Of a stretch of 8,812 nt of DNA, positions 1 to 5,866 are shown piece after piece. The position numbers were made by a program, and so were the translations under genes. The stretch is from assembly GCA_002314775.1 (NCBI GenBank), contig DCHE01000090.1, positions 1 to 8,812 on the forward strand, read 5' to 3'. The stretch is from Lachnospiraceae bacterium UBA1760. GTDB lineage: Bacteria > Bacillota > Clostridia > Lachnospirales > Lachnospiraceae. The notes below the pieces were generated by a model that made no database searches, was not told the origin of the DNA, and saw nothing but the letters and a program-made list of their open reading frames with translations. Position 1 is the stretch's first letter. Each line of letters begins with the position of its first letter.

Positions 1-83
1 TGACGCATTCCTGGGGACAGAGGGTTGTAAGATTCTATGATCCAGATGGCAATTTGATTGAGGTTGGAACACCTGTGAATTAA
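1..83 (+). CDS. VOC/glyoxalase-fold protein, C-terminal end (partial)
   Basis: Reading from position 3, the frame gives 26 codons ending in TAA at 81-83, with the C-terminus reading RVVRFYDPDGNLIEVGTP. The FYDPDGN-IE block is the hallmark of the last beta-strand of vicinal-oxygen-chelate (glyoxalase I/bleomycin-resistance/dioxygenase) domains, where the Glu usually ligates the active-site metal. The beginning of the gene lies outside the window, so neither the substrate nor the number of domains can be told. The stop is 25 bp before the next gene's start and no terminator lies between, so this gene probably heads or belongs to the same transcript as the ArsC-like and macro-domain genes. Confidence 0.8.
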   Translation, partial: THSWGQRVVRFYDPDGNLIEVGTPVN

Positions 84-108
84 GATACAGTTATTAGATG
101 AGGAAAGG

Positions 109-468
109 ATGAAAAAAATGACATTTTTATGCTACGCAAAGTGCACCACCTGCCAGAAGGCGAAGAAGTGGCTCGACGCAAATGGAATTAAATATACAGA
201 AAGACCGATAAAGGAGGAGAATCCTTCGGTTGAGGAGCTTAAGAAATGGTATCAGATGAGTGGGCTTCCACTCAAGAAGTTCTTCAACACAAGCGGTCTT
301 ATTTATAAGGATATGAAGCTAAAGGATAAGCTTCCAACAATGAGTGAGGACGAGCAGCTGGCACTCCTTGCTACAGACGGAATGCTTGTAAAAAGACCTA
401 TGGTGATAGGCGATGATTTTGTACTGGTTGGCTTCAAGGAAGCTGAGTGGGAAGAGAAACTGAAGTAG
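109..468 (+). CDS. ArsC/Spx-family thioredoxin-fold protein
   Basis: The 119-aa product matches the ArsC/Spx/YffB family. It has a beta-strand FLCY near the N-terminus, a CxxC motif (C12-T-T-C15) before helix 1 with the following QKAKKWL, the central GLPLKKFFNTSG block, and the LVKRPMV segment with the cis-proline loop followed by VGF. Spx itself is about 131 aa; this length fits the shorter 'arsenate reductase-like' members. Family knowledge says that CxxC can form a redox-active disulfide, so a thiol/disulfide or redox-sensing role is more likely than arsenate reduction, and there are no ars genes nearby. The start is ambiguous: ATG 109 has GAGG at 100-103 (5-nt spacing), while ATG 118 (residue 4) has AAGGA at 105-109 with 8-nt spacing. 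It lies 33 bp ahead of the macro-domain gene with no terminator between, which suggests cotranscription. Confidence 0.88.
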   Translation: MKKMTFLCYAKCTTCQKAKKWLDANGIKYTERPIKEENPSVEELKKWYQMSGLPLKKFFNTSGLIYKDMKLKDKLPTMSEDEQLALLATDGMLVKRPMVIGDDFVLVGFKEAEWEEKLK

Positions 469-501
469 GTAGTATTAAGATAAGACTAGATTAGAGGTAT
501 T

Positions 502-1020
502 ATGAGCAGTATTTCAATTAAAAAAATAGGAATAACAAAATTAAAAGCAGATGCAGTCGTAAATGCTGCAAATTCTGGACTATGGGAAGGCGGAGGAGTA
601 TGCGGATACATTTTCAAGGATGCTGGCTCGGCGGAAATGACAAAGGCGTGTGATAAGTACGGTCACTGCGATGAGGGCTCGGCTGTTATTACGCCAGGCT
701 TTAAGCTGCCGGCTAAGTATGTTATCCATGCGGTAGGGCCTAGATGGACTGATGGCAAGCATAATGAGCCAGAGCTTTTATATAGTGCTTACAAAAAGTC
801 GCTGGAGCTTGCCAGGGAAAATGATATTCATTCAATTGGTTTTCCACTTATTTCTGCGGGAATATTTGGATATCCTAGAGAGCAGGCCTGGAAGGTAGCA
901 CTTAGTGCTTGCAGTGATTTCCTGGCACAAAATGATTATGAAATCGAAATTATTTTTACTGTTCTTGATGATGAGATTATGGCGTTAGGACAGTCAATTC
1001 TTGATTCTATGAATCTGTAA
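502..1020 (+). CDS. Macro-domain protein (ADP-ribose-type binding/hydrolase fold)
   Basis: The 172-aa protein is essentially one macro domain. It shows DAVVNAAN at residues 17-24, the phosphate-loop run EGGGVCG at 29-35, the YVIHAVGP strand near residue 73, and the FPLISAGIFGYP ribose/phosphate loop around 112-123. The family binds ADP-ribose, and relatives such as YmdB hydrolyse O-acetyl-ADP-ribose or protein mono-ADP-ribose. Aligned by eye with YmdB, the GDIT aspartate that contacts adenine is a glycine here (IGIT, G10), and the proposed catalytic Asp35 is a cysteine (C34). The NAAN asparagine N24 is kept. I recall Firmicute relatives with the same GGGVCG signature, so this is probably a subgroup trait and not decay. 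The start is ATG 502 with AGAGG at 493-497 only 4 nt upstream. The gene follows the ArsC-like gene closely, so they probably share a transcript. No ADP-ribosyltransferase is visible beside it. Confidence 0.9.
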   Translation: MSSISIKKIGITKLKADAVVNAANSGLWEGGGVCGYIFKDAGSAEMTKACDKYGHCDEGSAVITPGFKLPAKYVIHAVGPRWTDGKHNEPELLYSAYKKSLELARENDIHSIGFPLISAGIFGYPREQAWKVALSACSDFLAQNDYEIEIIFTVLDDEIMALGQSILDSMNL

Positions 1021-1038
1021 ACCAGATGAGGGATGTAA

Positions 1039-1683
1039 ATTCAGTGCACCGGCTGGGACGACAATTTCCCTAAAGAATACTTCAATCAGGAGGCTTCGCA
1101 AAACGGAGCGTGGTTGTGCCAGAACACAAGAGGAGACAGATGGGGCAAGGACGGATACTACTGGGTATCCTACGACACACCATTTAGAGAGCAGACGATA
1201 TTCGTGCTGTCAGATAATTACAAAAAAGTCCTGACATATGATGGTGGAAATGAAAACAGCATCAGCATGGGCGATTCCATAACAGTTGCAAATTGTTTTA
1301 GCGGCAAGGGAACTCTGAAGGCCGTTGGAACCTACACAAAATCAGCAAATCAGAAGCTTCAGATAAAGATTTACGACAAGAAATTTAAGAAGGTGATTTA
1401 CGAGCAGGAGACTGAAATCGCGGTACCAGGATACCACGTAGTTTACCTGGATGAAGAGCTTAGTGTGAAGGATTACGCAGTAGCCATCACCTACGAGGGT
1501 GCTGCACCAGTTGAAGGCGGAGCCTGGGAGGATGGCTGGCTTAGCTATTCTGTAGGAATCAACAAGGGCGAATCCTACGTTTTAATTGAGGACGAGTGGC
1601 TCGACCTTAGCGATAGCAAGACAATTGAAAAGCTTGGACTGGATTTCACACCAAATAATTGCTGTATTAAGGCTATCTATTAA
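1039..1683 (+). pseudogene. 5'-truncated C1-type (papain-like) peptidase with lectin-like domain
   Basis: An open frame of 214 codons runs from just after an in-frame TAA (1036-1038) to the TAA at 1681-1683. Its first residues, CTGWDDNFPKEYF, followed by GAWLCQNTRGDRWGKDGYYWVSY, match the end of a C1 peptidase domain as found in secreted Firmicute enzymes (usual form GWDDNF...GAWLVKNSWG...WG..GYFW.SY). The rest (FVLSDNYKKVLTYDGG onward) matches the lectin-like domain that follows C1 domains in these proteins. The signal peptide, the catalytic Cys and the catalytic His just before GWDD are absent, and NSWG has drifted to NTRG. No ATG or ribosome binding site precedes it. A TTG at 1114 lies inside the conserved GAWL and is not a credible start. 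The frame is otherwise intact, so the loss of the 5' part looks recent. The junction falls within about 25 bp of the macro gene's stop. Confidence 0.78.
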
Positions 1684-1723
1684 TCGAAAACAGACAATTG
1701 CAAATACATAGGCGATACCATGA

Positions 1724-1824
1724 AAATTGAGTAAAATATCGAAATTTCAAGCGAAACATCAACAAATTCGAGCAAAAAGTCAAGTTTTCGGGCAGAATAT
1801 CAAAGATTTCGAGCGAAATATCAA
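1724..1824 (+). repeat. Five-copy degenerate tandem repeat, 19-bp unit, about 21-bp period
   Basis: Units start at 1724, 1744, 1765, 1785 and 1806 (spacings 20, 21, 20, 21). The last unit, 1806-1824, reads atttcgagcgaaatatcaa. By eye the others match it at about 13, 17, 15 and 15 of 19 positions, with the 3' end (atcaa/tcaa) best kept. The spacing of about 21 bp equals two turns of B-DNA, so equivalent bases face the same side of the helix, as expected for a row of protein-binding sites. The array lies between the peptidase remnant and the promoter of the ATPase gene. Each unit read on the minus strand begins with a TTGAT/TTGAC-like hexamer. Confidence 0.85.
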
Positions 1825-1850
1825 GATAAAATTGATATTTCGCTCGAAAT
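1806..1850. repeat. Perfect 19-bp inverted repeat (last array unit plus inverted copy)
   Basis: The arm 1806-1824 is exactly complementary to 1832-1850, separated by 7 bp (1825-1831, gataaaa). The right arm is therefore an inverted copy of the upstream tandem unit. It contains the -35 hexamer of the ATPase promoter (1832-1837), so it is placed like an operator. No T-run follows the right arm, which argues against an intrinsic terminator for + strand transcription. Confidence 0.92.
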
Positions 1851-1860
1851 GGTTTATACT
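1832..1860 (+). promoter_or_regulatory. Sigma-A-type promoter of the ATPase gene
   Basis: TTGATA at 1832-1837 (5 of 6 to TTGACA) is followed after exactly 17 bp by TATACT at 1855-1860 (5 of 6 to TATAAT). Transcription would begin near 1867, leaving a leader of about 33 nt before ATG 1900. The -35 box lies within the inverted copy of the 19-bp repeat, so any protein bound there would compete with RNA polymerase. This site also rules out the upstream ATG at 1849 as the start used from this promoter. Confidence 0.75.
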
Positions 1861-1899
1861 GAAAACAAGAAGAAAAATGATCGAAGGGAGATGAGCATA

Positions 1900-3765
1900 A
1901 TGAAATCCAGTGAACAATTTGCAAATGAGTGGAAACTCTCGGTGCGATCAATCAATGATTTGTGCAACAAGGGGAAGATTCCAGGTGCGATAAAAGAAGG
2001 AAGAAGATGGCTTATTCCCGATGATGCAGTAAGGCCTGCTGATAAGAGAGTGGCCTCAGGAAGGTATATAAGGAAGCCTATAGCGAGCAAGCCACTACCT
2101 ATCGGTATCTCGGACTATGTCAGAGCCCAGGCAGATTACTACTATGTTGATAAGACTATGCTGATTAAGGAGTTCCTAGATCAAAAACCGCTGGTTTCAT
2201 TATTTACAAGACCTAGGCGCTTTGGAAAGACCTTGAACATGGATATGCTCAGAGTCTTCTTTGAGATTTCAGAGGAGGACACCAGTAAATATTTTAAGGA
2301 CAAGGCAATCTGGAGCTGCGGGGCAGAGTACCGCGAGCAGCAGGGAAGGTATCCGGTTGTATTTCTCACATTTAAGGATGTCAAGTTCGATTCCTGGAAG
2401 GGGACAATAGATAAGATTAGCGACCTTTTACAGGAGGAGTTCGGAAGACACCAGGTGCTTGCTGATAGCAACAAGCTTCTAGATTATGAAAAGGCATATT
2501 TTGCTAAAATCATAAATGGTGATGCCTCAGAGGTTGACCTCACTGCATCACTGGCGAAGCTTTCGCAGATGCTTACCAAGCATTATGGAAAAGCTCCAAT
2601 CATTATCATTGACGAATACGACACACCGATTCAGGAGGGCTACTCAAAGGATTTCTACGAAGAAATAATAGGCTTTATGAGAAACTTCTTCTCGGGTGCA
2701 TTTAAGGATAACAGGAATCTAACATACGGATTTTTGACGGGAATTCTTCGCATTGCGCAGGAGAGCATTTTTAGTGGACTGAATAACCTGACCGTGAATA
2801 CTGTTATGGATGAGGAATATGACCAGTACTTCGGATTTACCGACTCGGAGGTCAGGGACATGCTGCAGTATTATGGAGCTGCCAATATGGAGGCGGAGCT
2901 TAAGAACTGGTATGACGGATATCTATTCGGATCTACGGAGATTTACAATCCATGGTCTGTGATCAATTATGTATCAAAGGGCTGCGTTCCACAGGCCTAC
3001 TGGGTAAACACGGGTAAGAATGAAATTCTAGAGGACGTCCTAAAGGTAGCGACCGATGACATAACAGAAAGACTATATTCCCTTCTGAAGGGCGAAAGAG
3101 TAATTGCCAGAATCGATCAGAACGTAGTTTATAGATCACTTTCAGAAGATCCTGTAAATATCTACAGTCTTCTGTTAGTTGCAGGGTACCTGAAAGCTCT
3201 TAAGAAGGAGCTGCAGGCAGATGGCTCGTACCTGTGTGAGGTCTCAATCCCAAACAGAGAGATTGCCGCAGTGTATAAGAGTGAAATTCTGTCACATTTG
3301 CTACAGATCGGAGCAATAACAAGAACCACCTCAGACAAAATTGCAGAAAGCCTTTACGCAAATGACTACGCTAGGCTTCAGAAAGCAATCGCAGAATACA
3401 TGGACAAAACCGTAAGCTTCTACGATGCCGGTGCAGAGGGCTTTTATCATGGCCTGCTTCTTGGCCTGATTGCCTTGATGGATAACCAGTACAAAATCAT
3501 GTCAAACAGGGAATCCGGCGACGGTAGGTACGACATCAGCCTAATTCCAAGAGAAACAAGATACCCAGGAATCATCATGGAATTAAAGTGGAAAAAAGAC
3601 CAGAGCGAGGAAGCCCTAAATAAACTCGCAGACGAAGCCCTTGCCCAGATTGACGAGCTGAGATACGACACCGAAATGAAAGAGGGGGGCATTCAGGACA
3701 TTCTGAAAATTGGAATTGCATTTTCTGGGAAGAAGATATCAATCAAGACATATTCCAAAGTCTGA
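1900..3765 (+). CDS. AAA-ATPase-like / PD-(D/E)XK nuclease-domain protein with N-terminal winged helix
   Basis: Using ATG 1900, which has AGGGAG at 1885-1890 and 9-nt spacing, the protein is 621 aa. The frame is open back to ATG 1849, but that lies upstream of the predicted transcription start. Residues 1-50 resemble a MerR/excisionase-type winged helix (SSEQFANEWKLSVRSINDLC...EGRRWLIPDDAVRP). Residues about 65-350 form the AAA-ATPase-like domain (DUF1703 type): KPLPIGISDY, FTRPRRFGKT as a Walker-A variant (104-111), IIIIDEYD as Walker B (234-241), and the TGILRIAQESIFSGLNN sensor region. WYDGYLFG...IYNPWSV follows. The C-terminal PD-(D/E)XK domain shows D545, then E561-L-K563, and the helix EALAQI. 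Members are numerous in Clostridia and Bacteroidetes, with links to mobile elements proposed but no settled function. The start of the downstream membrane-protein gene is 21 bp away. All key residues are present, so it looks intact. Confidence 0.9.
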   Translation: MKSSEQFANEWKLSVRSINDLCNKGKIPGAIKEGRRWLIPDDAVRPADKRVASGRYIRKPIASKPLPIGISDYVRAQADYYYVDKTMLIKEFLDQKPLVSLFTRPRRFGKTLNMDMLRVFFEISEEDTSKYFKDKAIWSCGAEYREQQGRYPVVFLTFKDVKFDSWKGTIDKISDLLQEEFGRHQVLADSNKLLDYEKAYFAKIINGDASEVDLTASLAKLSQMLTKHYGKAPIIIIDEYDTPIQEGYSKDFYEEIIGFMRNFFSGAFKDNRNLTYGFLTGILRIAQESIFSGLNNLTVNTVMDEEYDQYFGFTDSEVRDMLQYYGAANMEAELKNWYDGYLFGSTEIYNPWSVINYVSKGCVPQAYWVNTGKNEILEDVLKVATDDITERLYSLLKGERVIARIDQNVVYRSLSEDPVNIYSLLLVAGYLKALKKELQADGSYLCEVSIPNREIAAVYKSEILSHLLQIGAITRTTSDKIAESLYANDYARLQKAIAEYMDKTVSFYDAGAEGFYHGLLLGLIALMDNQYKIMSNRESGDGRYDISLIPRETRYPGIIMELKWKKDQSEEALNKLADEALAQIDELRYDTEMKEGGIQDILKIGIAFSGKKISIKTYSKV

Positions 3766-3786
3766 AAATGATGAGAGCGAGGTACT

Positions 3787-4356
3787 ATGCAGGAACTATA
3801 TAGCTTTTATGATAAGCAAAAAAAGAATTTATTACTTCAACTGATAATGAGCCTTATGGTGTGCCCATTTGCAATAGTATTAATAATAAAAGAGTATAAC
3901 GAAAATGGCACCGGTATTGGCTTTGTATATGGAATTATACTTGCAGTACTTGCTTTCACTAGCAGCATATTGTCATTTGCGCTTTACAGTTCGAAGCCTT
4001 TTAGACAGCTGACTGACCTGAAGGAAACGAATCCCCAGCTGCTTCAGGTGATTGAGAATGATTTCAGAAATTCAAGGGCGCTTTGTCTTAATGTCTGGAG
4101 GGGAAATTATTATTATTTCTTTAAGGGCTGGTCCAGGTTTCTTGCGGTTCCGGTCGGAAGAGTTAAGGCAATTGAGGTTGTCAGGGTGCACCACAGACGG
4201 TGCGGCATGTGTGTTGATTTTCACATAACCTCGGATGAAGGCACTGTGAAGGTAATTGCCAGTACTTGGGGAGCAAATGACAAAGGAGCAATAAACGTTG
4301 CCCAGGGCATTGCTTGCGAGTCGGGGATTGTTTGTGACCTCAGTGGTGTAAGCTGA
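3787..4356 (+). CDS. Unknown protein with two predicted transmembrane segments
   Basis: The 189-aa product is not recognised. Two hydrophobic stretches (about residues 14-34 and 44-66) flank a short polar loop, EYNENGTGI. Basic residues before the first segment (DKQKK) and after the second (SSKPFR) suggest, by the positive-inside rule, that both ends are cytoplasmic. The remaining 120 or so residues would form a cytosolic domain with a strand-rich look (LCLNVWRGNYYYFFKGW, VGRVKAIEVVRVHHRRCGMCVDFHITSDEGTVKVIAST). This could be a PH-like or similar small beta domain, but I cannot name it. Start ATG 3787 has GAGG at 3779-3782 with 4-nt spacing. It begins 21 bp after the ATPase stop with no terminator between, so it is probably on the same transcript. 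Whether it works with the ATPase is unknown. Confidence 0.8.
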   Translation: MQELYSFYDKQKKNLLLQLIMSLMVCPFAIVLIIKEYNENGTGIGFVYGIILAVLAFTSSILSFALYSSKPFRQLTDLKETNPQLLQVIENDFRNSRALCLNVWRGNYYYFFKGWSRFLAVPVGRVKAIEVVRVHHRRCGMCVDFHITSDEGTVKVIASTWGANDKGAINVAQGIACESGIVCDLSGVS

Positions 4357-4386
4357 GTCAAGACTTATAAAAATTCAGGGTAACCT

Positions 4387-4410
4387 TAACATAATCCCTA
4401 ACATAATCTC
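4387..4410 (+). repeat. Two tandem 12-bp repeats upstream of the MocR-type regulator gene
   Basis: taacataatccc (4387-4398) is followed at once by taacataatctc (4399-4410), 11 of 12 identical. Partial units flank them (taacct at 4381, taatcg at 4411). The pair ends 6 bp before the ribosome binding site of the MocR-family gene. MocR/GabR/PdxR regulators typically bind direct repeats at their own promoters, so this is a candidate operator. No convincing -35/-10 pair was found beside it. Confidence 0.6.
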
Positions 4411-4429
4411 TAATCGAAAGGAGAAATTT

Positions 4430-5830
4430 ATGCTTACATATGATTTGACAAAAGTAGATGGACCAGTTTATCAGGCGCTCTACGAATATATTAAGCAGGA
4501 TATACTAAGTGGAAAATTAAGCATAAAAGAAAAGATGCCTTCAAAGCGAACCCTGGCGAAGAACTTAGGTCTAAGTACCATTACGATTGAAAATGCCTAT
4601 GACCAGCTGATTGGGGAGGGCTATATGTATGCCATTCCTAAAAAGGGGTATTATGTATCAGACATAGCTGATTTGGAAAAGATACCTGTGATTTCGAAAA
4701 AAACGGTAAGAATCGATGTTCTAAGTAAGGAAGAGGTAATATTTGATTTTTCATCAAACAGAACGGATGGAACGATTTTTCCATTTTCAGTATGGGCCAA
4801 GGTGATGAGAGAAACAATTTCGCTTAGAGAGAAGGACCTTCTTACCATGTCACCTGCTGGAGGTGTTTACGAACTTAGAAAAGCAATATCAGAGCATCTT
4901 CGGTCCTTCCGTGGAATGGATGTAGATCCAAATCAGGTTATTGTTGGAGCAGGTACAGAATATCTGTATAGTATGATAGTTCAGCTCCTTGGAAATGATA
5001 AGATTTATTGTATTGAAAACCCTGGATATAAGAAGCTTCTGCAGATATATGATAAGAATAAAGCTGCCTGCCAATATGCCAACATGGATGATAAGGGAAT
5101 TCTCATCGAGGATTTAGCTGACGCTGGAGCAGACATTGCACATGTAAGCCCGACGCATCATTTCCCAACCGGAATTACGATGCCTATTAGCAGAAGATAT
5201 GAACTTCTCGCCTGGGCGAATGAGAAGCCGGAGAGATATATAATAGAGGATGATTATGACAGTGAATTTCGAACCGTCGGTAAACCGATTCCTTCGCTTC
5301 AAAGTATTGATGCCTGCGGTAAGGTCATTTATATGAATACCTTTTCAAAATCACTGACCTCAACGATTCGTATCAGTTATATGGTGCTTCCAGAGAAGCT
5401 GGCAAATGATTTCTACAGGGAACTCGGATTTTACTCCTGTACTGTATCAACCTTTGAACAGTATGCACTGGCAAGCTTTATCAGCCAGGGCTACTTCGAA
5501 AAGCATATCAATAGAATGAGGCTTCATTACGGTAAGAAGAGGCTTAGAATTCTTGAAGCAATCGAGAAAAATCTTCCTAAGGGAGGATACAAAGTGATTG
5601 AAAGTGATTCCGGACTTCATTTTATTCTTGAACTAAAAACAAAGGTGTCTGATTCTTACGTAAAAGAAGAGATGCAGAAAATGAAAATGAGAATTGCTAC
5701 GATAACGGATTATGAAATAGAGACAAAAAATGAAAGAGACCATAGATTTATTCTGAATTATTCAGGTATTGATATGGATGGTCTTGACGATGCATTAAAG
5801 ATGCTCTGCAGGGTGGCAGGGCTTGAGTAG
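4430..5830 (+). CDS. MocR-family regulator (GntR winged helix + aminotransferase domain), PdxR-like
   Basis: The 466-aa protein has the standard MocR layout. Residues about 10-78 are a GntR winged helix (VYQALYEYIKQDILSGKL, MPSKRTLAKNLGLSTITIENAYDQLIGEGYMY). After a linker, residues about 105-466 form a fold-type-I aminotransferase domain. Signature blocks are VIVGAGTEYLY, SPTHHFPTGITMPISRR, IIEDDYDSEF (271-280; an Asp here pairs with the PLP ring nitrogen) and MNTFSKSLTS, with K307 as the likely PLP Schiff-base lysine. Such proteins sense PLP or an amino-acid adduct and activate or repress nearby genes; PdxR members control PLP synthesis, but no pdx gene is visible here. Start ATG 4430 has AAAGGAG at 4417-4423 with 6-nt spacing. 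Tandem repeats just upstream may be its operator. The kinase gene follows after 36 bp with no terminator, so it is the most likely cotranscribed partner. Confidence 0.92.
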   Translation: MLTYDLTKVDGPVYQALYEYIKQDILSGKLSIKEKMPSKRTLAKNLGLSTITIENAYDQLIGEGYMYAIPKKGYYVSDIADLEKIPVISKKTVRIDVLSKEEVIFDFSSNRTDGTIFPFSVWAKVMRETISLREKDLLTMSPAGGVYELRKAISEHLRSFRGMDVDPNQVIVGAGTEYLYSMIVQLLGNDKIYCIENPGYKKLLQIYDKNKAACQYANMDDKGILIEDLADAGADIAHVSPTHHFPTGITMPISRRYELLAWANEKPERYIIEDDYDSEFRTVGKPIPSLQSIDACGKVIYMNTFSKSLTSTIRISYMVLPEKLANDFYRELGFYSCTVSTFEQYALASFISQGYFEKHINRMRLHYGKKRLRILEAIEKNLPKGGYKVIESDSGLHFILELKTKVSDSYVKEEMQKMKMRIATITDYEIETKNERDHRFILNYSGIDMDGLDDALKMLCRVAGLE

Positions 5831-5866
5831 GACTTCAGAATTATAACGTATAAGGAGCATAAAAGC

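Noticed and set aside
109..468. Genuine arsenate reductase arsC
   Set aside because: The CxxC signature and length fit the Spx/YffB-like branch, and no arsR, arsB or acr3 gene is nearby, so the specific symbol is not justified.
1114..1683. Independent 189-aa gene starting at TTG 1114
   Set aside because: The TTG lies inside the conserved GAWL block of the peptidase domain, there is no suitable ribosome binding site, and family-matching sequence continues upstream of it.
1724..1850. CRISPR array
   Set aside because: Units are 19 bp with only 1-2 bp between them and are degenerate; there are no unique spacers of 26-40 bp and no cas genes.
1806..1850. Intrinsic terminator for the upstream genes
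   Set aside because: The right arm is followed by ggtttatact with no T-run, and the arm carries a promoter -35 box; an operator-like role fits better.
1673..1951. Minus-strand 92-aa frame through the repeats with a roughly 7-residue periodic pattern
   Set aside because: The periodicity simply reflects the 21-bp DNA repeat, the frame runs into the ATPase gene, and there is no ribosome binding site or family resemblance.
1849..3765. Transposase or integrase, because of the excisionase-like N-terminus and nearby repeats
   Set aside because: The rest of the protein is a clear AAA-ATPase-like plus PD-(D/E)XK arrangement, with no DDE, Tyr- or Ser-recombinase motifs and no flanking target duplication that I could find.
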